A stretch of DNA of 64,000 bases. Source: Burkholderia sp. Leaf177 (GTDB taxonomy: Bacteria; Pseudomonadota; Gammaproteobacteria; Burkholderiales; Burkholderiaceae). The notes below the pieces were generated by a model. That model made no database searches. It saw only the letters and a program-made list of their open reading frames with translations, and was not told the DNA's origin. Shown in pieces: positions 35,502-45,181 of the stretch; the stretch's first letter is position 1, and the number at the start of each line of letters is the position of its first letter. The stretch spans positions 62,001-126,000 of the forward strand of contig NZ_LMPF01000020.1 in the NCBI RefSeq assembly GCF_001424345.1, in the 5' to 3' direction. A program made the position numbers and the translations under genes.

Positions 35502-36728
35502 GTGAGCGAGACAGCAAACGGAAGCACGCAGCGCGGCCGGACGGAAACCGAATTTGCACATCCCGGCCCATTGGCGTTGCACGGAGCGGAAGGCGTACGT
35601 TTCGATTTCAACTATGGATGCCGCGTGCAAGTGCCGGTGGATGGCTGGCGCGTTCGCATGACCGATCTCGATACGTTCAACGTCCTGCTCGACGAAACCG
35701 TGGAAGCCAACACGGTGGTCACAAGCCGTCGCAAGTACTTCGTGCGCTTCCTGCTCGAAGTGTTCGACGGTCAGCGCCTCGTGTTTTCCCACGCGTTCAA
35801 CGCCGCCAACCAGAAGATTGCGATCCGCACAGCGCCGCTTGCTCTCGGCGACTCGATCGCGTGGATGCCGGTCATCGATACATTTCGCGAGCAGCACAAT
35901 TGCGAACTCCACATGCCGTTGCAAGCGCATCTGCAACCGCTTTTCCGCGATGGTTATCCGCATCTGCATATAGAGACAGAGGAACAACTGAATAGCCAGG
36001 CCGACACGTTCTACGCAACGTACTACATCGGCTTGCTGAAACCATTCTCGGAACGAGATCATCAACCCACCGATCCTCGCGTCAGCAACATGCAGGACAT
36101 GATTGCCTACCTGCTCGGCGTGCCCTGCGAAGAACGCCGCCCCAACGTGGTCATCGCCAATAAAACACGCACGATCAAGGAACGCTACGTTTGCATCGCG
36201 ACGCAATCGACGGCGCAATGCAAGTACTGGAACAACCCGCGCGGCTGGTCAACGTTGATTGCGCATTTGAAAGCGCGCGGTTATCGCGTGTTGTGCATAG
36301 ACAAAGAAAAGTCGTACGGCAACTCGGAATACACGAACGCGATGCCCGAAGACGCCGAGGATTTCACCGGCAACCGGCCGCTGCAGGAACGGTTGAGCCT
36401 CTTGCATCATGCGGAATTTTTTATCGGATTGGGGAGCGGCTTGTCGTGGCTCGCGTGGGCTGCCCGCACGCCAGTTGTGATGATCAGCGGGTTTTCGCAT
36501 CCATCGGCGGAATTTCGCACGCCGTATCGCGTAATCAACTTCCACGGCTGCAATAGCTGCTTCAACGATACCACCGTCGAGTTCGACGCATCGGACTTCG
36601 CGTGGTGTCCACGCCGGGCAGATCCGGCGCAGCGATTTCAGTGCACCGCGATCATCACGCCCGAGTTCGTGATGCGCGTTGTCGATAACCTGATCGCCGA
36701 CCGGACGCTGCCGGCTCAAGCCTTCTGA
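35502..36728 (+). CDS. Autotransporter strand-loop-strand O-heptosyltransferase, TibC type, copy 2
   Basis: 408 aa, more than half identical by eye to the gene just upstream, with matching order of motifs: VRFDFNYGCRVQVP, ALGDSIAWMPVID, ERDHQPTDPR, FIGLGSGLSWLAWAARTPVVMISGF, and four Cys near 350, 353, 369 and 381 (C-x2-C-x15-C-x11-C, same as copy 1). Start is a GTG at 35502 with GGAG five to six bases upstream. The 3' end overlaps the ptsI 3' end by 13 bases, convergent. Tandem duplication suggests two acceptors or two specificities. Confidence 0.88.
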   Translation: MSETANGSTQRGRTETEFAHPGPLALHGAEGVRFDFNYGCRVQVPVDGWRVRMTDLDTFNVLLDETVEANTVVTSRRKYFVRFLLEVFDGQRLVFSHAFNAANQKIAIRTAPLALGDSIAWMPVIDTFREQHNCELHMPLQAHLQPLFRDGYPHLHIETEEQLNSQADTFYATYYIGLLKPFSERDHQPTDPRVSNMQDMIAYLLGVPCEERRPNVVIANKTRTIKERYVCIATQSTAQCKYWNNPRGWSTLIAHLKARGYRVLCIDKEKSYGNSEYTNAMPEDAEDFTGNRPLQERLSLLHHAEFFIGLGSGLSWLAWAARTPVVMISGFSHPSAEFRTPYRVINFHGCNSCFNDTTVEFDASDFAWCPRRADPAQRFQCTAIITPEFVMRVVDNLIADRTLPAQAF

Positions 36729-38482
36729 AGGACTGCCAAGGCAGCGAGCAATTCCGCGGGTTCGTACGCGGCGAGCACGTCCGCGACGGGCTTGTGCAAC
36801 GCCTTTAAATCGGCGCGCAGGATCTCCTGTTTCACGACGAGCAACTGGCTGGGATGCATCGAGAACTCGGTCAGTCCCATGCCGAGCAAAAGGCGCGTCA
36901 CGCTCGGGTCGCCAGCCATTTCGCCACATACCGAAACCGGAACGCCCGCCGCCTTTGCCTCTCGCAATGTGAACGCAATCAAGTGCAGCACAGCGGGATG
37001 CAGCGGATCGTAAAGATGCGCGACGGCGTTATCCGCGCGATCGATGGCCAGCGTGTACTGGATCAAATCGTTCGTGCCGATCGACAGAAAATCGAGCCGC
37101 TTCAAGAACAGGCGCACCGCAATCGCCGCCGCCGGAATCTCGATCATCGCGCCGACCTGAACGTTGCGGTCGTAATCGATGCCAGCGTCGTCGAGCTGAC
37201 GTTTTGCTTCGTGAATCAGGTCGAGCGTCTGATCGATTTCCTGCGCGTGCGCGAGCATCGGGATCAGGATCTTCGCCCGGCCAAACGCCGATGCGCGCAA
37301 GATTGCCCGCAATTGCGTCATGAACATCTGCGGCTCGGACAAGCTCCAGCGGATCGCGCGCAAGCCCAGCGCCGGGTTTTGCGCGGTCTCGTAACCGTCG
37401 CCGCCGCTCATGGATTCAAGTGGTTTGTCGGCGCCGACATCGATTGTCCGAATGGTCACCGGCCGGCCGTTCATCAATTCGATAGCGCGCTTGTACGCCT
37501 CGAACTGCTCTTCCTCTTCCGGCAACTCGTCCTTGTGATTCATGAACAGGAATTCGCTGCGGAACAGGCCGACGCCCATCGCGCCGGCATCGAGCGCGGT
37601 CTTCGCGTCGTCGGGCAATTCGATGTTCGCGCACAAGTCGATCTTGGTGCCATCCAGCGTTTGCGTAGGCGAGAACTTGAGGCGCTGGAGCTTGCGTTGC
37701 TCGAGCACCTTCTCGCTTTGCCGGTACGAATATTCCTCCAGCACGATCGGCGCGGGATCGACGATCACAATGCCGTGATCGCCATCCACGATGATCAAAT
37801 CGTTCTGCCGGATCAACGCGCTCGCTTGCTGCACGCCCACCGACGCCGGAATGCCCAGGCTGCGCGCGACAATCGCCGTGTGCGATGTGCGGCCGCCCAG
37901 GTCGGTGACAAAGCCCTTGAAGGCCTGCGTCTTGAACTGCAGCATGTCGGCTGGCGCAATGTCGTGCGCGACCACGATCATGTCGTTGTGCCCATTGGTC
38001 GCGGCGCCATCGACCACGAGCGTCGCCGTGGACGGCGCGCCGGCCAGCGCCTTCAACACGCGCTCGACAACCTGCTGGATATCGGCTTTGCGCTCGCGCA
38101 GATATTCGTCTTCAATATCGTCGAAATGACGGCTCAGGATTTCGAGCTGCTCGGTCAGCGCCCACTCGACGTTGTATCGGCGGGTGCGCACGAGATCGAT
38201 GGTTTCGTGAACGAGCATGGCGTCGTTCAGGATCATCGAATGGACGTTGATGAAGGCGCCCATTTCGCTGGGCGCGTCGGCGGCGAGATCTTCACGCAGC
38301 GCGTCGAGCTCTGCGTGGACCTGCGCCTGAGCCGCGTGAAAGCGTTCGATTTCACCGTCGATACGATCCGGCTCGACCAGGTAATGATCGACGTCGAGTG
38401 CGGCGGCCGCGATCAGATAAGCACGGCCAATGGCAATGCCGCGGGAGACTGGAATTCCATGCAGCGTGAACGACACGCGCAC
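36716..38482 (-). CDS. ptsI: Enzyme I of the phosphotransferase system
   Basis: Takes phosphate from PEP and passes it to HPr. 588 aa. The phospho-His (about 201) is in LGGRTSHTAIVARSLGIPA. The PEP-binding TIM barrel has GLFRSEFLFM, GADKPLESMSGG, FLSIGTNDLIQYTLAIDRAD and the Cys in VSVCGEMAGDP. With ptsH and ptsL upstream it forms the regulatory PTS typical of betaproteobacteria. No sugar EIIB/EIIC is adjacent. An intrinsic terminator lies between it and ptsH. Confidence 0.97.
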   Translation of the reverse strand: MRVSFTLHGIPVSRGIAIGRAYLIAAAALDVDHYLVEPDRIDGEIERFHAAQAQVHAELDALREDLAADAPSEMGAFINVHSMILNDAMLVHETIDLVRTRRYNVEWALTEQLEILSRHFDDIEDEYLRERKADIQQVVERVLKALAGAPSTATLVVDGAATNGHNDMIVVAHDIAPADMLQFKTQAFKGFVTDLGGRTSHTAIVARSLGIPASVGVQQASALIRQNDLIIVDGDHGIVIVDPAPIVLEEYSYRQSEKVLEQRKLQRLKFSPTQTLDGTKIDLCANIELPDDAKTALDAGAMGVGLFRSEFLFMNHKDELPEEEEQFEAYKRAIELMNGRPVTIRTIDVGADKPLESMSGGDGYETAQNPALGLRAIRWSLSEPQMFMTQLRAILRASAFGRAKILIPMLAHAQEIDQTLDLIHEAKRQLDDAGIDYDRNVQVGAMIEIPAAAIAVRLFLKRLDFLSIGTNDLIQYTLAIDRADNAVAHLYDPLHPAVLHLIAFTLREAKAAGVPVSVCGEMAGDPSVTRLLLGMGLTEFSMHPSQLLVVKQEILRADLKALHKPVADVLAAYEPAELLAALAVLQKA

Positions 38483-38615
38483 CTCTCTGGTTATGGTGGA
38501 TCGCGGTTGGCCGCATGCCTGGCTGCTGATACTTCAATCACAGCCCAGCAATGCAATTGCGCGCTCATTATAAATTCGAACGCGATGCCTCACCGTTTGC
38601 ACTGCAGCAACGCAT

Positions 38616-38640
38616 AAAAAAAGCCGCGTGGGAACGCGGC
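38616..38640 (-). terminator. Intrinsic terminator between ptsH and ptsI
   Basis: GCCGCG (38623-38628) pairs with CGCGGC (38635-38640), and on the minus strand a run of seven T follows directly (38622-38616). This is a strong terminator located 28 bases after the ptsH stop. Confidence 0.8.
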
Positions 38641-38668
38641 TTTCTTCGAAACATTCACTACGACAGGA

Positions 38669-38938
38669 TCATTGACCTTCGCCAAACTTGTCGGCGATCA
38701 AGGCGAGAATGGCCTTCATGGCTTCGGCTTCGTCTGCGCCTTCGGTCTCGATGGTCACCGTACTGCCAATACCCGCTGCCAGCATCATCACGCCCATGAT
38801 ACTTTTTGCGTTGATCCGGCGGCCGTTGCGGCTCATCCAGATCTCGCATTGAAAACTTCCTGCCAGCTGTGTGAGCTTCGCTGATGCACGTGCGTGCAGG
38901 CCCAGCTTATTCACAATCGTTGTTTCTTGTTGCAGCAT
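38669..38938 (-). CDS. ptsH: HPr phosphocarrier protein
   Basis: 89 aa. The phosphorylated His (15) is in KLGLHARASAKL and the regulatory Ser (46) in AKSIMGVMML, the pattern needed for control by HPr kinase. Its ATG at 38938 has GGAG three to four bases upstream. It follows ptsL. The product receives phosphate from PtsI and passes it to PtsL. Confidence 0.97.
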   Translation of the reverse strand: MLQQETTIVNKLGLHARASAKLTQLAGSFQCEIWMSRNGRRINAKSIMGVMMLAAGIGSTVTIETEGADEAEAMKAILALIADKFGEGQ

Positions 38939-38988
38939 GATGCTCCGGGCGCTAGATGAAAGGGCTGACTCGTGCAGGTGCGTCGTTT

Positions 38989-39477
38989 TCAGTGACTGAC
39001 TACTTTTTCGGGTTCGCTGGCTACCGCGGCCGTTTTCACGGCGCAGCTTGCCGCCGCGGCGGCGCTGGCCATTGCACATGGATTTGCGGGCGTCGATGCA
39101 TCCAGTTCCTGAATGCCCTTCGATCCACCCTGCAGCGACTTTTCGGCAAGCGTCTCGAGCGGTGTCGTCCGGTAACACACGGCGCGCACGAGCATGGGCA
39201 GATTGACGCCGGCCAGGACGCGAACGGTATCGCTTGCCAGACTCTGCGCAATATTCGCGGGCGTTGCACCGAAAACGTCGGTGAGAACGACAGCGCCGTT
39301 CTCTTCCTTCAGACGATCGATTTCGGAACGCGCGAACGCACGCACCTCGACTGGATCGCAGTCCGGCATCACATCGATCACGCCGATGCGCGCGGGCAAA
39401 CCGCCGTAAATGTGGGAAATACACTCACGTAGCGCCGAAGCGAACGGTGCGTGAGCAATGATCAGAATGCCAGCCAT
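38989..39477 (-). CDS. Mannose-family EIIA protein (regulatory PTS)
   Basis: 162 aa. EIIA-Man domain of about 125 residues with the phospho-His (about 9) in ILIIAHAPFASAL and VVLTDVFGATPANIA. The C-terminal 40 residues are Ala/Cys-rich and low complexity (PCAMASAAAAASCAVKTAAVASE). No EIIB, EIIC or EIID is next to it, so it most likely has a regulatory role, as in other betaproteobacteria (often called ptsL or manX). Confidence 0.9.
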   Translation of the reverse strand: MAGILIIAHAPFASALRECISHIYGGLPARIGVIDVMPDCDPVEVRAFARSEIDRLKEENGAVVLTDVFGATPANIAQSLASDTVRVLAGVNLPMLVRAVCYRTTPLETLAEKSLQGGSKGIQELDASTPANPCAMASAAAAASCAVKTAAVASEPEKVVSH

Positions 39478-39779
39478 ATCAGAGTGTGCTGCCCCAAAAC
39501 GACGAGATACGTCGGAAATCGTGGGAACCTGCTTTTATATGCGTGCGCTCAAAAACACGCTCGCAAACATCGATCCGGATGCGAAAACAACGAACAAAGC
39601 GCATATTGCAAGCTTAGTCGGAATTCGCACGTCTTGCGCAGCGCAATATGAAACACGTTGCAGCAAGTTCTCACTTTCAATTTCGGGGCCGGATCGCGCC
39701 ACGAAACGAATCTCATGAGTGGCAGATTGTAGCAGTCCGGACGGAATCAACCGCCCGGTCAGAACTCTGAAAGACGCCT
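39478..39779. other. Intergenic region between the EIIA gene and gshB
   Basis: Gene-free, moderately AT-rich. It should hold the promoter of the EIIA-ptsH transcript, but no clear consensus or hairpin is visible. Confidence 0.35.
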
Positions 39780-40739
39780 CTAATTTCCAGCAGCACGCTC
39801 CAGTGCATCGATAAACATGCCCGCCACATCGAACCCGGTCTGGTCCATGATCTCCCGGAAGCACGTGGGACTCGTCACGTTCACTTCGGTCAGATAGTCG
39901 CCGATAGCATCGAGTCCGACGAGCAGCAAACCGCGATTGAAGAGCGTTTGCCCAAGCGTTTCCGCGATCTTGCGATCGTTATCAGTCAGCGGCTGCGCGC
40001 GTCCCAGGCCGCCGGCGGCCAGGTTGCCGCGCACTTCGTTGCCTTGCGGAATGCGCGCGAGCGAATAAGGCACCGGTTCGCCGCCGATAATCAAGATGCG
40101 CTTGTCGCCATCGGCAATTTGCGGAATGAACTTCTGCGCCATGACGCTGCGCGCGCCGTTGTCGCTCAGCATTTCCACTATCGTACCTAGGTTCATGCCA
40201 TCCGCTTTCACACGGAACACGCCCATGCCGCCCATGCCATCGAGCGGCTTCAGGATCACATCGCCATGTTCCGCGTGGAATGCGCGGAGACGGTTGGCGT
40301 CGCGCGTCACCAGCGTCGGCACGACGAATTGCGGCCATTCGCCAATCGCGAGTTTTTCAGAGTGATCGCGGATTGCTTGCGGCTTGTTGAAGATGCGTGC
40401 GCCCGTGCGTTCGGCCAGTTCGAGCAGCCATGTGGACGTCACATATTCCATGTCGAACGGCGGGTCTTTGCGCATCAGAACGGCATCGAACTGCTTCAGA
40501 TCGCGCAGTTCCGGCGTTTCGGCTGCGTACCACGGCGAACGCGCGGAATCCGCCACGTCGCCGACAATGGACACGCGCTGAACCAGCCCTTCGACCTTGC
40601 CTGAAACCCATGCCAGATGCTGCGGCTCGCACGCGTACAGCGTGTGCCCGCGACGCGCAGCTTCGGCCATCATCGCGTAGGTCGTGTCTTTGTAGATCTT
40701 GAAATGATCGAGCGGATCAGCGATAAAAAGGATGTCCAT
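39780..40739 (-). CDS. gshB: Glutathione synthetase
   Basis: Adds glycine to gamma-glutamylcysteine. 319 aa ATP-grasp enzyme. Family motifs: MDILFIADPLDHFKIYKDTT at the N-terminus, KPLDGMGGMGVFRV (ATP lid), LARIPQGNEVRGNLAAGG and VGLDAIGDYLTEVNVTSPT. It is 162 bp downstream of gshA. Confidence 0.97.
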   Translation of the reverse strand: MDILFIADPLDHFKIYKDTTYAMMAEAARRGHTLYACEPQHLAWVSGKVEGLVQRVSIVGDVADSARSPWYAAETPELRDLKQFDAVLMRKDPPFDMEYVTSTWLLELAERTGARIFNKPQAIRDHSEKLAIGEWPQFVVPTLVTRDANRLRAFHAEHGDVILKPLDGMGGMGVFRVKADGMNLGTIVEMLSDNGARSVMAQKFIPQIADGDKRILIIGGEPVPYSLARIPQGNEVRGNLAAGGLGRAQPLTDNDRKIAETLGQTLFNRGLLLVGLDAIGDYLTEVNVTSPTCFREIMDQTGFDVAGMFIDALERAAGN

Positions 40740-40844
40740 AAGCGTCCAGAATGGCCGTTCGGCCTTGGTTTATTCGGTAGAAAGCAGCAGCGGTCTGCAA
40801 TACGCGATTTTTAACACGTTGCGTGCGTTCGCGCCTGACGTGCA

Positions 40845-40870
40845 AACGGCCGCAATTGCGTGCGGCCGTT
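40845..40870 (-). terminator. Hairpin between gshA and gshB
   Basis: Perfect 10-bp stem AACGGCCGCA (40845-40854) with TGCGGCCGTT (40861-40870), 6-base loop. It lacks a clear T-run on the minus strand and lies 32 bases after the gshA stop. It may be a partial terminator or RNA processing site within the operon. Confidence 0.55.
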
Positions 40871-40901
40871 GTATTCCTCGTTATGTTCCTGTTGCGACAG
40901 C

Positions 40902-42191
40902 TTAAACCTGAATGGCTTCCGGATCGGTCTTTTCCAGTTCGACCGATGCCGCCAGCAACCCAAGCCGCGCCACCACGCCATACATGTAAAAGCGGTTCGG
41001 CGGCGCCGCGCCGGGTTTCGCGTGCGCGTCGGGCAGCGCGGTGTGCTCGAAGCCGAGCGGCACGAAGTGCATGCCGGGCGCGTTCAGGTTCTGATCGCGA
41101 TCCCGCGAATCATGCACACGATAAAACCCGCCCACCACATACCGGTCGATCATATAAACCACCGGCTCGGCGACCGCGTTTTCCACGCGTTCGAACGTAT
41201 GCACGCCTTCCTGGACGATTACGTCGTGCACTTCCAGGCCGTCCTTGGCGTCGTTCATCTTGACGCGCTCGCGCTTGGTCAGCGCGGCGACTTCGCTTGC
41301 GTCGTGCACGGTCATCACGCCCTTGCCGTAAGTGCCGGCGTCGGCCTTGATCACCACGTACGGCTTCTCGCTGATTCCATATTCGCGATACTTCTTGGCG
41401 ATCTTTTTCAGCACGCCGTCGATGGCATCCGCCAGTTCCTGCTCGCCCGTACGCGCCTCGTAATCCACGCCTTCAACGTGCGCGAAATACGGGTTGATCA
41501 TCCACGGATCGATTTCGACGAGCTTCGAAAACTTCTTCGCAACGTCGTCGTAACAGGAAAAGTGATTCGATTTACGGCGCACCGCCCAGCCCGCATGCAG
41601 CGGTGGCAGCAGATATTGCTCGTGCAGATTCTCGAGCACCGGCGGAATGCCGCCCGACAAATCGTTGTTCAGCAGAATGGAACACGGATCGAAATTCTTC
41701 AGACCGAGTCGGCGCGGCGTGCGTTCGAGCGGCTCGAGCACGATCTTCTGCCCATCGGCCAACGCGATGGTGACAGGACCGTGAATGTTTTCATCGAGCG
41801 TGCCGAAGCGGATGTTCAACCCGGCCTGACGCATGATGGTGGCGAGCCGCGCAACGTTCTCGAGGTAAAACGCGTTGCGCGTATGGCGCTCTGGAATCAC
41901 CAGAAGGTTCTTTGCGTCCGGACAGATCTTTTCGATTGACGCCATGGCCGCCTGCACGGCAAGCGGCAGCACTTCGACCGGCAGGTTGTTGAATCCGCCG
42001 GGGAACAGGTTTGTATCGACAGGGGCGAGCTTGAAACCCGCATTGCGCAGGTCCACGGAGCAATAAAACGGCGGCGTGTGTTCTTGCCACTCCAGCCGGA
42101 ACCAGCGTTCAATGGACGGCGTCGCGTCGAGTATCTTCCGCTCGAGGTCGAGCAGGGGGCCGTTTAACGCCGTTACGAGATGCGGAACCAT
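40902..42191 (-). CDS. gshA: Glutamate-cysteine ligase (proteobacterial GshA of the Acidithiobacillus/Burkholderia type)
   Basis: First enzyme of glutathione synthesis. 429 aa. It is unlike E. coli GshA in size and matches the type found in Burkholderia and Acidithiobacillus, with YCSVDLRNAGFKLAPVDTNLFPGGFNNL near the N-terminus, SHFSCYD-like (NHFSCYDDVAKKF), KADAGTYGKGVMTV and GGFYRVHD towards the C-terminus (each seen as a separate block). The pairing with gshB supports the assignment. Confidence 0.93.
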   Translation of the reverse strand: MVPHLVTALNGPLLDLERKILDATPSIERWFRLEWQEHTPPFYCSVDLRNAGFKLAPVDTNLFPGGFNNLPVEVLPLAVQAAMASIEKICPDAKNLLVIPERHTRNAFYLENVARLATIMRQAGLNIRFGTLDENIHGPVTIALADGQKIVLEPLERTPRRLGLKNFDPCSILLNNDLSGGIPPVLENLHEQYLLPPLHAGWAVRRKSNHFSCYDDVAKKFSKLVEIDPWMINPYFAHVEGVDYEARTGEQELADAIDGVLKKIAKKYREYGISEKPYVVIKADAGTYGKGVMTVHDASEVAALTKRERVKMNDAKDGLEVHDVIVQEGVHTFERVENAVAEPVVYMIDRYVVGGFYRVHDSRDRDQNLNAPGMHFVPLGFEHTALPDAHAKPGAAPPNRFYMYGVVARLGLLAASVELEKTDPEAIQV

Positions 42192-42346
42192 TGATGACTC
42201 GCGGACTTAAGAGGAAAGATTGTAGAGCAAATACTTCGCGTATTTGGGGATGAACTCCCTTTTCCCAAGCCTATTCGCATGGTTCGTGCCGCCTTTCGCG
42301 AACATTTCAGCGGATTCGGAATGCGCGTCGTGCACAAAACCGGGAC

Positions 42347-42376
42347 AAAAAAATGCCCGCCTCAGGACGGGCGGGC
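42347..42376 (-). terminator. Terminator of glnK-amtB
   Basis: GCCCGCC (42355-42361) with GGCGGGC (42370-42376). On the minus strand ATTTTTTT-type run follows (42353-42347). It is 100 bases after the amtB stop. Confidence 0.8.
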
Positions 42377-42476
42377 AAAATCGCTGCGCTTATCTCGGAG
42401 CCATGTGTCATGGCTTGCAACTTCTTCGGATTGAAGCCCGGCCTCTCGCGCCCGGCCTCAACCGCATAAAACACTC

Positions 42477-43949
42477 TTATTCGACGTGTTCGCCATGCAG
42501 CGTCACGTCGAGGCCTTCACGTTCCTCTTCTTCCGTGACACGCAGACCCATGACCATGTCGATGATCTTCAGCAAGACAAAGCTCATCACGCCGCTGTAG
42601 ACCAGCGTGGTCAGAACGCCCTTGGCTTGCAGCAGGATGCTGCCGTCGAAGCCGCCAATGTCCTTCACCGCGAAGATACCCGTCAGCAACGCGCCGAGAA
42701 TACCGCCCACGCCGTGCACGCCGAACGCATCGAGCGAATCGTCGTAGCCGAGTTTCGTCTTGAGCCACGTTGCCGACCAGAAGCAGACCACGCCAGCCAG
42801 AATGCCGATCACGATCGCGCCGGTCACACCAACGAAGCCCGAAGCCGGCGTGATCGCCACCAGGCCAGCCACCGCGCCCGAGATGATGCCGAGCACCGAA
42901 GGCTTACCCTTTGCGAGCCATTCCGCGAACATCCAGCCAAATGCAGCGAACGCCGTTGCAATTTGCGTGGTGAGCATCGCGAAACCGGCACGGCCGTCAG
43001 CCGCCACTGCCGAACCCGCGTTGAAGCCGAACCAGCCGACCCACAGCATCGAAGCACCGATCAGCGAGAGCACCAGGTTGTGCGGCGCCATGACTTCGCG
43101 GCCATAACCAACCCGCTTGCCAAGTACCAGACAGCACACCAGACCTGCAATACCGGCGTTGATGTGAACCACCGTGCCGCCTGCGAAGTCCAGGATGCCG
43201 GCCGTTGCCAGCCAGCCCGTCGGTTCCCACACCATGTGCGCGACCGGCGAGTAGACGATGATCGACCACAAGGCCATGAACACGAGCATCGCGGAGAACT
43301 TCATGCGGTCAGCGAACGCACCTGCAATCAGCGCAGGGGTGATGATCGCGAACGTCATCTGATAGACGAAGTAGACCGATTCGGGAATCGTCGGCGCGAG
43401 GTGGCTGACGGTCAGCGTCGTGGCCTTGTCGCCCTTGATGTAGTTCATGCCGTGCAGGAACACGCGCGAAAATCCGCCGATGAACGAGTTGCCCGGCGTG
43501 AACGCCAGCGAATAGCCGACGACCGTCCAGATGATCGTGACCAGGCAGCAGATCGCGAACGACTGCATGACCGTTGCGAGCACGTTTTTCTTGCGCACCA
43601 TGCCGGCGTAGAACAGCGCGAGGCCCGGGACCGTCATGAACAGCACGAGGGCGGTGGAGGTCAGCATCCAGGCGGTATCGCCGGAACTGATCTTCGATGA
43701 ATCCACAGAGAACGGTTCTGTCGGTGCGGCCGGCGCTGCTGCTGCGTCCGATGCGCCCGAAGCAGGCGCTGCCGCCGATGCGGCCTGTACGTCAGATGCA
43801 AGCGCGGTGTTCGCGCTGACCGGCGACGCTGCGTCCGGCGCTGCGGCCGAAGCAGCCGCCGGCGCCGATGCATCCTGCGCCATCACGGTGCCGGCGCTCA
43901 CTCCCAGCAGCGACCCCGCCATCAACAAGGACATCAATAATTTACGCAT
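42477..43949 (-). CDS. amtB: Ammonium transporter
   Basis: 490 aa. A signal peptide (1-24) is followed by an unusual Ala/Ser/Pro-rich stretch (25-80) and then the eleven-helix Amt core. Core motifs: ALFYAGMVRKKNVL, DFAGGTVVHINAGIAGLV (with the twin-His region further in FGVHGVGGILGALLTG), WFGFNAGSA and FSATWLKTKLGYDDSLDAF-like (as separate blocks). The C-terminal tail (VTEEEEREGLDVTLHGE) is the PII-interacting region. It lies 35 bp after glnK in one operon. Confidence 0.96.
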   Translation of the reverse strand: MRKLLMSLLMAGSLLGVSAGTVMAQDASAPAAASAAAPDAASPVSANTALASDVQAASAAAPASGASDAAAAPAAPTEPFSVDSSKISSGDTAWMLTSTALVLFMTVPGLALFYAGMVRKKNVLATVMQSFAICCLVTIIWTVVGYSLAFTPGNSFIGGFSRVFLHGMNYIKGDKATTLTVSHLAPTIPESVYFVYQMTFAIITPALIAGAFADRMKFSAMLVFMALWSIIVYSPVAHMVWEPTGWLATAGILDFAGGTVVHINAGIAGLVCCLVLGKRVGYGREVMAPHNLVLSLIGASMLWVGWFGFNAGSAVAADGRAGFAMLTTQIATAFAAFGWMFAEWLAKGKPSVLGIISGAVAGLVAITPASGFVGVTGAIVIGILAGVVCFWSATWLKTKLGYDDSLDAFGVHGVGGILGALLTGIFAVKDIGGFDGSILLQAKGVLTTLVYSGVMSFVLLKIIDMVMGLRVTEEEEREGLDVTLHGEHVE

Positions 43950-43984
43950 TCTTCTGTTTCCTCTTATCGCCGTTTCGTTTTTTC

Positions 43985-44800
<816 letters not shown>

Positions 44801-45067
44801 ATGAAACAACCAAACGACGTGTTCAATGACTTCCAGGCCAAGGTGAGCGAGTTGCTCAAGAATTCGCCGGCCAAAGACATTGAAAAGAATATGAAAGCGA
44901 TGCTTTCGCAGGGTTTTTCGAAGCTGGATCTGGTAACGCGCGAAGAGTTCGATACCCAGACGCAAGTGCTCGTGCGTACGCGTACCCGACTCGAAGAACT
45001 CGAACGCCGCGTCGCTCAACTGGAAGCAAAGCTGGGTGGCGCAACGTCATCGAGTGCTCAGGACTGA
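44801..45067 (+). CDS. ubiK: UbiK accessory factor (BMFP domain)
   Basis: 88 aa. Sequence FNDFQAKVSELLKNSPAKDIEKNMK followed by LSQGFSKLDLVTREEFDTQ and a coiled-coil end RTRLEELERRVAQLEAKL (blocks) matches UbiK/YqiC, which helps late ubiquinone synthesis proteins, notably UbiJ. The ATG at 44801 has GAGGAAA upstream. It is 114 bp before comM, on the same strand. Confidence 0.9.
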   Translation: MKQPNDVFNDFQAKVSELLKNSPAKDIEKNMKAMLSQGFSKLDLVTREEFDTQTQVLVRTRTRLEELERRVAQLEAKLGGATSSSAQD

Positions 45068-45181
45068 GGTCTGAAAGTTAAAAGCGTGTCATCGGCCAAG
45101 CGAGCCATGATGTTGAATCAATAAACCGGCGCCCGCGTTTGCGTTTTGCAATCACGAGGCGCGGGCAGCGGGGAAAAAATC

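Noticed and set aside
36854..38617. 587-codon open frame opposite ptsI
   Set aside because: Composition of an antisense shadow (many Arg, His, Asp), no motif, no ribosome site.
38939..39424. Long N-terminal extension of HPr
   Set aside because: The extension is the EIIA gene in another frame. HPr is full length from the ATG at 38938 with its own GGAG.
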